Positions 8,381-15,909 are shown, counted from the first letter of the stretch. The stretch: DNA of 64,000 nucleotides from Hyphomicrobiales bacterium (GCA_017305665.1 JAFKKH010000008.1:124001-188000); one strand, 5' to 3'. A program made the numbers and translations. The notes: generated by a model not told the origin, from the sequence alone.

Positions 8381-10604
8381 GAGTTGGGCTCCTGAAACTC
8401 GGCTTGTCGCTTCGGACCTTGGGAGCCAGATGCGTATTCTGCTGATACCAAAGCGAGCTATAGATATCATTCCGTTCCAGTAGCTCCTGATGCCGCCCGA
8501 TATCGTCAACCACCCCTCCATCAAGCACGAGAATGGCATCCGCCGATGTCAGCGACGACAACCGGTGGGAGATAATGATCAGCGTTCGGCCATTTGCGAT
8601 CCGCGAGATGTTGCCATTCACGATGGCTTCGCTGTCGGCGTCGAGCGCGCTCGTTGCCTCGTCGAGAATGAGAATCGGCGGGTTCACGATCAGCGCGCGC
8701 GCGATCGCAAGCCGCTGCCGCTGACCTCCGGAGAGGTTGGGCGAACCCTCATAGACATAGGTCTCATAGCCGCGCGGCAGCTTGTCGATGAATTCTTCCG
8801 CGCCCGCCATGCGTGCCGCCTTGACGATATCGTCGAAGGTCGCATCCGGTTTGGCCGCGCAGATGTTGTCACGGATGGTGCCGCTGAACAGAAAATTCTC
8901 CTGCAGCACGATGCTGACATTCCGGCGCAGATGGTCGACGTCGTATTCGCGCACGTCGATCCCGTCGATCTTGATCAAACCCTCGTAATCGGAATGCAGC
9001 CGCTGCAGCAGCCGCGTGATCGTGGTCTTGCCGGATCCGCTCTTGCCCATCACGCCAAGCGTCGTTCCTCTGGAGATTTCAAAGGAAACGCGTTTGAGCG
9101 ACGGCGAGACCGCCCCCTTATATTTGAAGGTGACGTTGGAGAACTCCACTGTGCCGTCGATCGGCGAACGGACGCCATGCCCGGAACGCCCCTCTTCGGG
9201 AGGCTGGTTCACCAGCTTGCCGACGGTCGCGACCGCACTGCGTGCTTCGTCGTACTGATTGATCAACTGAGCCATCTGCATCAGCGGCCCCGACACGCGC
9301 TGCGCCAGCATCAGGAACGCGAACAGCGCTCCGACAAAGACGGGATCGTTGTTGTTGAGGGCGAGAAAAACGCCGACCGCATACGAGCCGCTGACCGCGA
9401 AGCGCTCCAGCGGCCGCACCACGACCTGAATCGCATTTCCCGTCATCCCTTCCGCGAACCGCGCCCGGGCCACACGCGCAACCAGCACATCCCACATATG
9501 GCGCTGCCGCGCATCGAGCGCGAGCGACTTCACGGTCCGGATGCCGTTCAGCGCCTGAATCAGAAACGCGCCCTGCGCGCCTTCCGCGACGAGCACGGCA
9601 TTCGATGCCTTGCGGTAACGCGGCAACATCAGAATGAGCCACGTGACGATCAGCCCCGAGAACGCCAGCACTATCAGCGTCATGATGGGGCTGAAGAAGA
9701 ACATCACCGGCAGGAAGAAGATGAGTGTCGTGGAGTCCAGAATCGTGCCGAACAACTGCCCCATCAGGAAGGTGCGGATGCGGAACACTTCCCGGATATC
9801 GCGCGCGATCAGGCCGACCGCGGTCTGCTCGAAATAATCGATCGGAAGGTTGAGGACCTTTTCGAAGACGTAGATGGACAACTTGACGTCGAGCCTGGTC
9901 GTCAGGCGATGAACCAGGACCTGCCTGAGGAACGCGAAGGCCGCCTCGAAGGCGATGATGACCAGCATCGCCAGGCACAGCACGAAGAACGTGTTGTAGG
10001 CGTGATAGAAGATCACCTTGTCCGACAGCAGACGCCAGAACATGATGGGCGCGAGGCCCAGAAGGCCGAGCACCAGCGCCGAAATCGCGACGTCACGCGC
10101 GATGCGGCGCTCGCGGAACAACAATGCCGTTACAAGGCCGAAACTGAACGGTTGCGATTCATCGGAGATTTCATAATTGCGCTTGGCAAGGATGACGTCT
10201 CCGGACCAGATGTCTTCGAAGCGCGGCTGATCGATCACGAGCAGTGCGTCTTCCGACGCGTTCGGATCCCTCAGCACGACGCGAATGCTGTTGTCGTCTC
10301 CTTCGACGCGCAACAACACCATGTAGCTTCCGTTGCGCAGGCGAACGATGGCCGGGAGCGCTTTTTTCAGCTCGGCAAGCCCGGCCCAATCGAGGCTGAC
10401 GAGCTTCGACCGCATGCCGGACTTCTCGGCGCAGTGAACGAGCTGCTCAGCCGCCACCTCCGGATCGGTAAGAAGGTTGTCCTTGATCAACTGCGTCGCG
10501 GTCAGATGCAGCCCATGCTGCCGTGCAACGATGATCAGGCATTCCAGCCCGGACGGCGGCATCGGATCGACATCGGCATTTTCAGCGACGACTTGCAGGG
10601 TCAT
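8370..10604 (-). CDS. type I secretion ABC transporter with degenerate C39-like domain
   Basis: A 744-residue exporter of the HlyB/PrtD kind. Residues 1-135 form a C39-peptidase-like domain in which the catalytic Cys position is Ser18 (SGLECL) and the His position is Ser93 (GSYMVL), so it cannot cleave a leader and should only bind cargo. Residues about 165-440 hold the six-helix membrane domain. The ATPase has Walker A GKSGSGKT at 520-527, signature LSGGQ at 624-628, Walker B ILILDEA at 644-650 and H-loop His680. With the downstream adaptor it should export the RTX protein encoded upstream. An inverted repeat lies 35 bases before the start. Confidence 0.93.
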   Translation of the reverse strand: MTLQVVAENADVDPMPPSGLECLIIVARQHGLHLTATQLIKDNLLTDPEVAAEQLVHCAEKSGMRSKLVSLDWAGLAELKKALPAIVRLRNGSYMVLLRVEGDDNSIRVVLRDPNASEDALLVIDQPRFEDIWSGDVILAKRNYEISDESQPFSFGLVTALLFRERRIARDVAISALVLGLLGLAPIMFWRLLSDKVIFYHAYNTFFVLCLAMLVIIAFEAAFAFLRQVLVHRLTTRLDVKLSIYVFEKVLNLPIDYFEQTAVGLIARDIREVFRIRTFLMGQLFGTILDSTTLIFFLPVMFFFSPIMTLIVLAFSGLIVTWLILMLPRYRKASNAVLVAEGAQGAFLIQALNGIRTVKSLALDARQRHMWDVLVARVARARFAEGMTGNAIQVVVRPLERFAVSGSYAVGVFLALNNNDPVFVGALFAFLMLAQRVSGPLMQMAQLINQYDEARSAVATVGKLVNQPPEEGRSGHGVRSPIDGTVEFSNVTFKYKGAVSPSLKRVSFEISRGTTLGVMGKSGSGKTTITRLLQRLHSDYEGLIKIDGIDVREYDVDHLRRNVSIVLQENFLFSGTIRDNICAAKPDATFDDIVKAARMAGAEEFIDKLPRGYETYVYEGSPNLSGGQRQRLAIARALIVNPPILILDEATSALDADSEAIVNGNISRIANGRTLIIISHRLSSLTSADAILVLDGGVVDDIGRHQELLERNDIYSSLWYQQNTHLAPKVRSDKPSFRSPTLVS

Positions 10605-10638
10605 GAAAGCTCGGCCTGTCTGTTGTGGACCAGTTGCA

Positions 10639-10665
10639 GATTATCGTTTGCGATCAATGATAATC
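10639..10665. promoter_or_regulatory. inverted repeat upstream of the ABC exporter gene
   Basis: GATTATC (10639-10645) and its exact complement GATAATC (10659-10665) are separated by 13 bases that contain a nested ATCG-TTTG-CGAT. It sits 35 bases before the exporter start in an AT-rich 167-base gap. It could be an operator or an mRNA hairpin in the leader; no regulator is assigned. Confidence 0.4.
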
Positions 10666-10771
10666 CGTCCTTGCCGATAACATTACATACAACAAAAGTG
10701 ACGGAAACACGAACATTGGAGCGATATTCGCCGCTCGCAATTGTTACGATTCGACAAGTATCGTGATCCGG

Positions 10772-11398
10772 CTAGGCCGCCGCTTCCTGAAAATTAAAGC
10801 CGGTTTCGAGCAAAGTCTGCTGGATGGCGACGCTATCGGCGTCGGGCATCAGAGCCAGGGCGCAGACCTCGAAATTCTCCGTCGTCACGGACACGTTGGG
10901 GAAACCCGCCATCAGCAGCAGATTGCCAAGCCGCTCAGCCGTAAATCCGGTGCGGTGGGCCATATAGACATGCCCCTCCTCGATCGCACGCGAATGGCCA
11001 TAGAGCATGTCGAGCGGCCTGATCGGGCCTGCCGCGGAATTGTAGGCGATGGTGGCAATTCCGTGTTCGACGATGAAACGCGCGACGGCGTCGATATCCG
11101 GGGTCATGATCAAGGCGAACCCGTCCGGCTTCAAAATCCGGTGGAACTGACGCAGCGTCGGAAACGTCTCGTGCGCATAGAGGTGCTCCAGCACATGCGA
11201 CGACCATATCGCATTAAATGATCGTGATTCGAACGAGCTTCCGAGGTCGAGGATCGAGCCCACGACGTCAGGTCTGACATCGGGGTCGATATCGAAGCGG
11301 ACCTCTTCCCATCCTTGCGTACGTATCATTCGCGCAATTCGCGGCGCGGATCCGGGCCCGGAGCCCACATTGAGCAAGCGCTTGATATCGGCAGACAC
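10772..11398 (-). CDS. SAM-dependent class I methyltransferase
   Basis: A 208-residue methyltransferase of the Methyltransf_11 type when read from the GTG at 11398, which has AGGAG 6 bases upstream; a longer upstream reading lacks a ribosome site. The SAM-binding glycine loop is LLNVGSGPGS near residues 8-17, the acidic end of strand 2 is RFDIDPD, and WSSHVLEHL is the post-I/motif IV region. It lies between the RTX gene terminator and the exporter gene. A sugar- or lipid-modifying role in the same glycan pathway is plausible but not shown. An alternative is a maturation enzyme acting on the secreted protein. Confidence 0.85.
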   Translation of the reverse strand: MSADIKRLLNVGSGPGSAPRIARMIRTQGWEEVRFDIDPDVRPDVVGSILDLGSSFESRSFNAIWSSHVLEHLYAHETFPTLRQFHRILKPDGFALIMTPDIDAVARFIVEHGIATIAYNSAAGPIRPLDMLYGHSRAIEEGHVYMAHRTGFTAERLGNLLLMAGFPNVSVTTENFEVCALALMPDADSVAIQQTLLETGFNFQEAAA

Positions 11399-11501
11399 GA
11401 TCGACTCCTGACATTCCAAAAGCCAAACCACCATCACCTTATCGATGTGGCTTCACAAAGGCATCAATTGCCTCTCACGCCATCGTCAGATCACAAAAGC
11501 A

Positions 11502-11525
11502 AAAGCCCCACCGAAGTGGGGCTTT
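11502..11525 (-). terminator. rho-independent terminator of the RTX gene
   Basis: A perfect 10-base-pair stem, AAAGCCCCAC with GTGGGGCTTT. Read on the minus strand the loop is TTCG, a UUCG tetraloop, and the stem is followed by T-rich TGCTTTTGTG. It begins 35 bases after the RTX stop codon, so the abundant cargo message can end here before the methyltransferase and exporter genes. Confidence 0.85.
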
Positions 11526-11560
11526 CACCAATGTTGTCTGATGCAGTCTCAGCGGCCGAA

Positions 11561-12724
11561 TTACGAAAGCTTCGGCAGCGTGACGATCTGGTCGTTGAAG
11601 TGGAGATCCTCGACTCCCGTGACCGCAATCGTCTGGTCGTCGCTGAAGTGCAGCGTGTAGGTCGACGTATCGGCATCGACGTCGATCTTGGAGACGTCAG
11701 AGAACGAGCGATCGGCAAAGCTGACCGTGTCACTGCCACTGCCGCCGATGATCGTATCGTTACCGGTGTGCGTCTGGACGTTGAAGCTGTCATCGCCGCC
11801 GCCACCCTGCAGCGTCGAATTGGCATTCGCCGTGCCGGTGAGCGTGAACTGATCGTTCCCCGCGCCACCCTGCATGACGTCGCCCTGCACGCCGACCAGC
11901 GTGTCATTTCCGGCACCGCCTACGAGCGTGCTGTGGCCCGCTATATCGCTGCCGGAGCCGCCGCCACCGGGACCCTGACCACCACCGCCATGATCATCGC
12001 CGCCGCCGTGACCTTGACCACCACCATGGCCCTGATCATTGTCGTCACCCTGGCCATTCCCATGATGACCGCGACCGTTGCCCTGGTCGTCATCACCCTG
12101 GCTATTGCCGAAGACCTGGTTGTCGTCGGCGCTCGCAACGCGCTGATGACCGCCAGCACTGGCATTCGCATCGGCGCCGGGCGAGTGACCACCCATGCCT
12201 GCCGCCGCCGCGCCCGACACCAGCAGGTCGTTGCCGGAGCCACCATCCAACGTGTCGTTGCCGGTGCCACCGAAGATGCTGTCATTACCGGCGCCGCCGA
12301 ACAGCGAACTGTCGCCATGTCCGCCGCGGATCACGTCGTTACCGCTGCCGCCGTAAACCGTGTCGTTACCGCTGTCGCTCAGGTTGATGGTGTCGGAGCC
12401 TTTGCCCGCGGCGACGAATATATCATTGTCGCCGCCGGTCACGTTCAGCTTGGCGCTGTGATCGTCGAGGACGATCGCCTTCAGGTTTGGATTCGTCTGG
12501 ACGGACGTCGAGTTGGATACGTCCAGAATCTGGGTTACCGGCGGGACCGCCCCGCCGTGAAACGGCCCGGACTCGAGCCATGCTCTGGTACTGTTGTCAC
12601 CGTCTTTGAAAACACCGCTTTGCTCGAGCGAGTCGATCAAAGCCGATCTGACACCCGCCTCGATATTTCCGTTGTGCTGGAGAAACTGACCCAGCTCAGT
12701 CTTGGTCAGGTAGGAAACGGCCAT
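11561..12724 (-). CDS. RTX calcium-binding protein, probable type I secreted cargo
   Basis: A 387-residue protein starting at the ATG with GGAGG 6 bases upstream. Two blocks of glycine/aspartate nonapeptide repeats (GGxGxDxUx) lie at about 98-170 (GGSGNDVIRGG, GGAGNDSIFGG, GGTGNDTLDGG) and 266-335. Between them, residues 172-265 form a low-complexity insert rich in Gly, Asp and His with eight histidines. There is no N-terminal signal peptide, and the C-terminal 50 residues are the expected place of the uncleaved type I signal. The exporter genes downstream support secretion. Calcium outside the cell should fold the repeats. It lacks any recognised toxin or enzyme domain, so an adhesin or matrix role is more likely than a toxin. 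Confidence 0.9.
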   Translation of the reverse strand: MAVSYLTKTELGQFLQHNGNIEAGVRSALIDSLEQSGVFKDGDNSTRAWLESGPFHGGAVPPVTQILDVSNSTSVQTNPNLKAIVLDDHSAKLNVTGGDNDIFVAAGKGSDTINLSDSGNDTVYGGSGNDVIRGGHGDSSLFGGAGNDSIFGGTGNDTLDGGSGNDLLVSGAAAAGMGGHSPGADANASAGGHQRVASADDNQVFGNSQGDDDQGNGRGHHGNGQGDDNDQGHGGGQGHGGGDDHGGGGQGPGGGGSGSDIAGHSTLVGGAGNDTLVGVQGDVMQGGAGNDQFTLTGTANANSTLQGGGGDDSFNVQTHTGNDTIIGGSGSDTVSFADRSFSDVSKIDVDADTSTYTLHFSDDQTIAVTGVEDLHFNDQIVTLPKLS

Positions 12725-12860
12725 AGGCACCCTCCGACAGGGTTTGAAGATTCACAGCAAACGCAGACACCCGGTCGACGCCGACGCGCTGCAGCTCGAA
12801 TGTGCTATAGCTTCAGAAGAGCGAACGGGTCATATCAGCGAGACACGCCCAATCATTTCG

Positions 12861-12924
12861 TATGTTATGATGCATCACACCATATGTTATTCGTATGTTA
12901 AGCGTGCAGTGCGATCTAAGTCAA
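12861..12924 (-). promoter_or_regulatory. candidate RTX promoter with phased TAACATA boxes
   Basis: On the minus strand TTGACT (12919-12924) and TAACAT (12895-12900) are separated by 18 bases, a reasonable sigma-70 pair, placing the start of transcription near 12,888 and giving a leader of about 165 bases. The heptamer TAACATA (TATGTTA on plus) occurs at 12894-12900, 12883-12889 and 12861-12867, that is, offset by 11 and 22 bases and therefore on one face of the helix. The first copy overlaps the -10, so repression by a bound protein would be simple. No regulator is assigned. Confidence 0.45.
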
Positions 12925-13239
12925 GCTGCAAATGCAAGCACCGGTCACTCATGTGTGAGGACTGATGCCGTCGCGACCATTCCGCCCAACCCGCCGCCTC
13001 CGCCCCGTGGATAATTTACCAGTTATTTCAGTTGCTTATATGGGATACCGCGACCGATAACGTTCGGAATCCGCTGATGAAATATGCTCGGGAGTTCAAA
13101 TATGGCCGGTTCTTGACATTCTCATTTAGCAAATCACCAATTGTGATCTGCCATCAAGGAATGGTACGGTAGCGACCTGATTTTGCTCAGAAATGTGAGC
13201 ATTTGTTATCATGGCGACTGTATGAACTTTCCCGGACCG
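12925..13239. other. AT-richer gap between the RTX promoter and parA-like gene
   Basis: No convincing gene is present. A TTGACA hexamer at 13113-13118 on the plus strand could be a -35 for the ParA-like gene, but the bases at normal -10 spacing are poor. The composition is clearly less GC-rich than the flanking genes, which fits a junction between accessory pieces. Confidence 0.4.
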
Positions 13240-13881
13240 ATGCGAAAGACAATCACGGTGACCCAGCGGAAGGGCGGGGTCGGCAAAACCACGATCGCGA
13301 TCTGCATCGCTGCCGAGCTCGCCCGCCGCGGGCATGATGTCGCGCTGGTCGATAGCGATCCCCAGCGCTCCGCCTCACAATGGGCGGAGCCAGGCAATCT
13401 GGAATTCCCCGTCTATGAAATGGCCTTGGAGCAGATTCCTGTGTCCATGTGGGCCCAGGAAGTGCGCCGCATTCAAGCTGGCCTCGTGGTGATCGATACC
13501 GCTCCCAATGCGCGTGAAATGGGAGCGTCGATCGCACTGGCCAACCTCGTCTTGGTCCCCTGCACCCCATCTGGACTTGATCTCGACGCGACGTTGCAGA
13601 CGCTTGCGATCATCGACGCGGCGCGCGAACGCCGGCGGGATCAAATCAAGGTCATCCTCGTGCCCAACAGGCTCGACCGCCGCACGCTTGAGGGGCGGCA
13701 ACTGATCGACGAGTTGAGCGAGTTCGGCGAACTGGTCGCGCCACCGATTGCCAGCCGCGCAGCATTCGTCCGCTGCTTCACCAGCGGTCAATCGGTCGCA
13801 AGCTTCGTGCCGGGGGATGCTGCGGATCAGGAAATCCAGCAACTCGCGGATGCGGTGGAATGGGCCGATCAAGGAAGTTAG
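13240..13881 (+). CDS. orphan ParA/MinD-family ATPase
   Basis: A 213-residue deviant Walker ATPase. KGGVGKTT at 11-18 is the signature P-loop with its extra lysine; LVDSDPQRSASQW is the A' motif and VVIDTAPNA the Walker B. Such proteins position plasmids, chromosome regions or protein clusters. The ATG at 13240 puts the first strand at the N-terminus as usual; the ATG at 13222 in the same frame is possible, and neither has a good ribosome site. No parB gene or clear centromere-like array lies next to it, so classical plasmid partition is not supported. It stands alone between accessory genes and may be a relic of a mobile element. Confidence 0.85.
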   Translation: MRKTITVTQRKGGVGKTTIAICIAAELARRGHDVALVDSDPQRSASQWAEPGNLEFPVYEMALEQIPVSMWAQEVRRIQAGLVVIDTAPNAREMGASIALANLVLVPCTPSGLDLDATLQTLAIIDAARERRRDQIKVILVPNRLDRRTLEGRQLIDELSEFGELVAPPIASRAAFVRCFTSGQSVASFVPGDAADQEIQQLADAVEWADQGS

Positions 13882-13918
13882 CGCGCGCCGCGACGGTCTC
13901 GCCTGAGACGTTCTCCCC

Positions 13919-13952
13919 TAAAGAATCGGATTTGATAAAGAGTCGAATTTGA
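13919..13952. repeat. 17-bp tandem duplication
   Basis: Two adjacent 17-base units, TAAAGAATCGGATTTGA and TAAAGAGTCGAATTTGA, match at 15 of 17 positions. They lie 38 bases after the stop of the ParA-like gene. They may be a ParA-linked site, or simply a junction scar; there are too few copies to call a centromere. Confidence 0.6.
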
Positions 13953-14028
13953 CGTCGGGACCTTCCCACCGCCTTGTCACCGGGCAGGTCCGCTTCCCGC
14001 CAATTTGAGCAATGAGAGCGAGTCCCGA

Positions 14029-14424
14029 CTACTCCATGTTGGCGGGGCCAAGCAAAGCCCGGACGGCGCTTTGCGTGCCCGACTGACGAGACGGGACCGT
14101 TGCCGAAGCTTCCTCCAGCCTCGTCTTCTCAAGCAGGAGATCCGTGACGATCTTCCGAAGCCGCTGATTCTCGAGCTTCAGCTCGTCCAGCACGCGGTGC
14201 ATTTCGTCCATCGTCGGCAGATTGGCCAACGTCTTGCTGTCGCCTGCACGATCGCGTGAAAGGATCAGCTCAGGCTTGGGCAGCGGCAATTTGCGCCATC
14301 GATGAAGGGTCATGACGCTCACCCCGAGCGCCTTGCAAATGTCCCCTTGGGATTTGCCGGCGCGGGCAAGTTCATCTGCCCTGGTCAGCTTTAACAGAAT
14401 TTCCTCGCGCGAATGCTTCTTCAT
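14029..14424 (-). CDS. IS3-OrfA-like helix-turn-helix protein, orphan
   Basis: A 131-residue protein with an N-terminal helix-turn-helix (KSQGDICKALGVSVMTLHRW, about 24-43) and a leucine-rich coiled coil (LDELKLENQRLRKIVTDLLL, about 79-98). This layout is that of IS3/IS911 OrfA transposase subunits. No OrfB with a DDE motif follows on the minus strand and no terminal inverted repeats were found, so it is either a remnant of an insertion sequence or a domesticated DNA-binding protein. An AAGGA lies unusually close (2 bases) before the ATG. An 11-base palindrome sits 7 bases upstream of the start. Confidence 0.65.
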   Translation of the reverse strand: MKKHSREEILLKLTRADELARAGKSQGDICKALGVSVMTLHRWRKLPLPKPELILSRDRAGDSKTLANLPTMDEMHRVLDELKLENQRLRKIVTDLLLEKTRLEEASATVPSRQSGTQSAVRALLGPANME

Positions 14425-14431
14425 CTTCCTT

Positions 14432-14442
14432 GCCTAATAGGC
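14432..14442. promoter_or_regulatory. 11-bp palindrome at the start of the OrfA-like gene
   Basis: GCCTAATAGGC is a perfect palindrome around a central A, 7 bases before the start codon of the helix-turn-helix gene and overlapping its ribosome-binding region. It is a candidate autoregulatory site; only one copy is seen. Confidence 0.35.
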
Positions 14443-15254
14443 TCGGGCATCGTTACCGGCAAAAATCGCCCGAAGCCGCTACCACTGCTAAATGTAAATA
14501 CTCACAATCAAAAACAAAGTGGCAATCCCAATAACCTCACGCGCCAGCTTGAGTGTCAATCATCTTCTGCGCAATCTATCCGATGGTGTTAGCTGCGGCG
14601 CAATATGGTTGCTGCCAGCAAGCATGCCCCAACTCTCGCGATCCCGCTTATCAATAGCCGCTGGATCATCCTGCCGCCATATACGGCAGCTCATCGCAGC
14701 AAAATTATTCTTAACAGTATATCATTCCTTTGCAAGCAAAGGCTCCTGTTATCTGCGCCGAGCCGCCAAATACAGGAACTGGCTCTGCGGCCCGGCTCCC
14801 ACAGCCCTCGTTTTCGGGCTCGCTTCGCGATCGGCGACCTGCGTTTCAGGTAGTTATGACGGAGGCTTCAATCAACCTCGCGCCGGCGCCGCGTGCCGTG
14901 ACGATTACGTGTACAGGCCAGAGGCGGAACGGTCGCCATCTCTCCCGCGTTTTCGATCGTCGGATTGCGCACCGTCGTATGATTGGTTTTGTTAACGATA
15001 CCCCACCGTGCTGCGCCAGCCTGTTAGACGTTTCAGTCGATCCCAAGTGGCACAATTCGGCGGCCGCTCATCGGTATCGATCGGGCATCACAGCACGTTA
15101 GAGATCGGATCCGGTCGGGTGAATGGTAATCGTGGCACCAGCGTCAGGTCGTCGCGCACGAGCGTGGAACTCGACAGGCCCGACGAGATTCAACCGGCGA
15201 GTCCCTCAAAAAGGACAAGCGTTTTTGAGAAGACGGGAAAACAGACTCTCGCCG
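14443..15254. other. 0.8-kb stretch without a convincing gene
   Basis: Several overlapping open frames of 60-160 codons exist on both strands, but none has a strong ribosome site, a recognisable domain or the codon use of its neighbours. Local composition is mixed and AT-richer at 14,480-14,740. The stretch lies between a transposase-like remnant and a TetR gene, so decayed mobile-element DNA is the most likely content. No tRNA or attachment-site duplication was recognised. Confidence 0.5.
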
Positions 15255-15833
15255 CTAGCGTGGCGAGGTCGCCCACCGGGACGGCGAAGCACTGACGCGT
15301 AGCAATTCGCGCAGCTCGTTCTCAAAACGGGCGAAGTCAACGGATTCGCCAGCGAGCACCCGTTGAAGAAGAAATCCGTAACAGAGGGACAGCACCAGCG
15401 AAGCTTTGGCAGTCCCGACGATTGCGGCAATCGAGGTTTCAAGCGCCGCATTTGCTTCGGCAATACCGCGTCGCGCGGCTGCGTCGCCTTCGACGGTACG
15501 CAAGTAATCGATCAGCAAGGCGATCTCGTCCCGGGCATTGGCGTCGAGTGCCTTCACCCCTATGAGAATAGCGCTGACCGCGGCGTCGATTCCGACCTCA
15601 GGGCCGGACGGCCGGATGAATGCGCTCGCCATGCGCGCCACCGCCACCCTTCCAGCCGCATCGAACAATGCCCGCTTGCTGGGAAAGTAGTGGTAAAGGG
15701 CGCTTTTCGATACGCCCAGTTGCTCGGCGATCTCACGCATGCCAAGCGCACTGTAACCACGGCGCAGAAACAACTGCGCCGCCCCTTCGGCGACTTCCCC
15801 GCGCAGCTTCTCGTGATCGACGACCTTCGGCAT
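15255..15833 (-). CDS. TetR/AcrR-family transcriptional regulator
   Basis: A 192-residue one-component repressor. The N-terminal TetR helix-turn-helix is at about 27-58 (MREIAEQLGVSKSALYHYF, then PSKRALF); the remaining helices form a ligand-binding and dimer domain with no recognisable specificity. It is transcribed away from the DUF1295 gene, and two copies of an inverted repeat lie in the roughly 100-base space between them. Control of itself and that neighbour is therefore likely. The inducer is unknown. Confidence 0.9.
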   Translation of the reverse strand: MPKVVDHEKLRGEVAEGAAQLFLRRGYSALGMREIAEQLGVSKSALYHYFPSKRALFDAAGRVAVARMASAFIRPSGPEVGIDAAVSAILIGVKALDANARDEIALLIDYLRTVEGDAAARRGIAEANAALETSIAAIVGTAKASLVLSLCYGFLLQRVLAGESVDFARFENELRELLRVSASPSRWATSPR

Positions 15834-15845
15834 ATGATTTTTATA

Positions 15846-15909
15846 TAGACCAGATGGACGAAAAACAATTGACCCCGATCTCGACGACTTATATCGTCCA
15901 AGTGGACGA
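15846..15909. promoter_or_regulatory. candidate TetR operators between divergent genes
   Basis: A perfect inverted repeat TCGTCC-AAGT-GGACGA lies at 15894-15909. A second, imperfect copy TAGACC-AGAT-GGACGA lies at 15846-15861; its right arm is identical and its left arm matches at 4 of 6 positions. The copies are 48 bases apart, one beside each gene start, as expected for a TetR dimer controlling both directions. Confidence 0.7.

Noticed and set aside
8490..10766. 758-codon open frame on the plus strand opposite the ABC exporter
   Set aside because: It is antisense to a well-supported exporter with all ABC motifs; its translation is rich in Arg, Asp, His and Gln with no domain. High-GC DNA often gives such mirror frames.
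11561..12724. RTX protein as a pore-forming toxin
   Set aside because: There is no hydrophobic pore domain, no acylation region and no activating acyltransferase gene nearby.
11315..12901. 528-codon plus-strand frame opposite the RTX gene with Val/Ala/Thr-rich repeats
   Set aside because: Its repeats are the mirror of RTX nonapeptides, and the minus strand has the ribosome site, promoter and terminator.
13240..13952. Complete plasmid partition system
   Set aside because: No ParB gene and only two copies of the 17-bp unit, too few for a centromere.
14519..14995. 158-codon plus-strand frame in the gene-poor stretch
   Set aside because: Cys/Ser-rich translation, no ribosome site, no domain and overlapped by competing frames; kept only as part of a gene-poor stretch.
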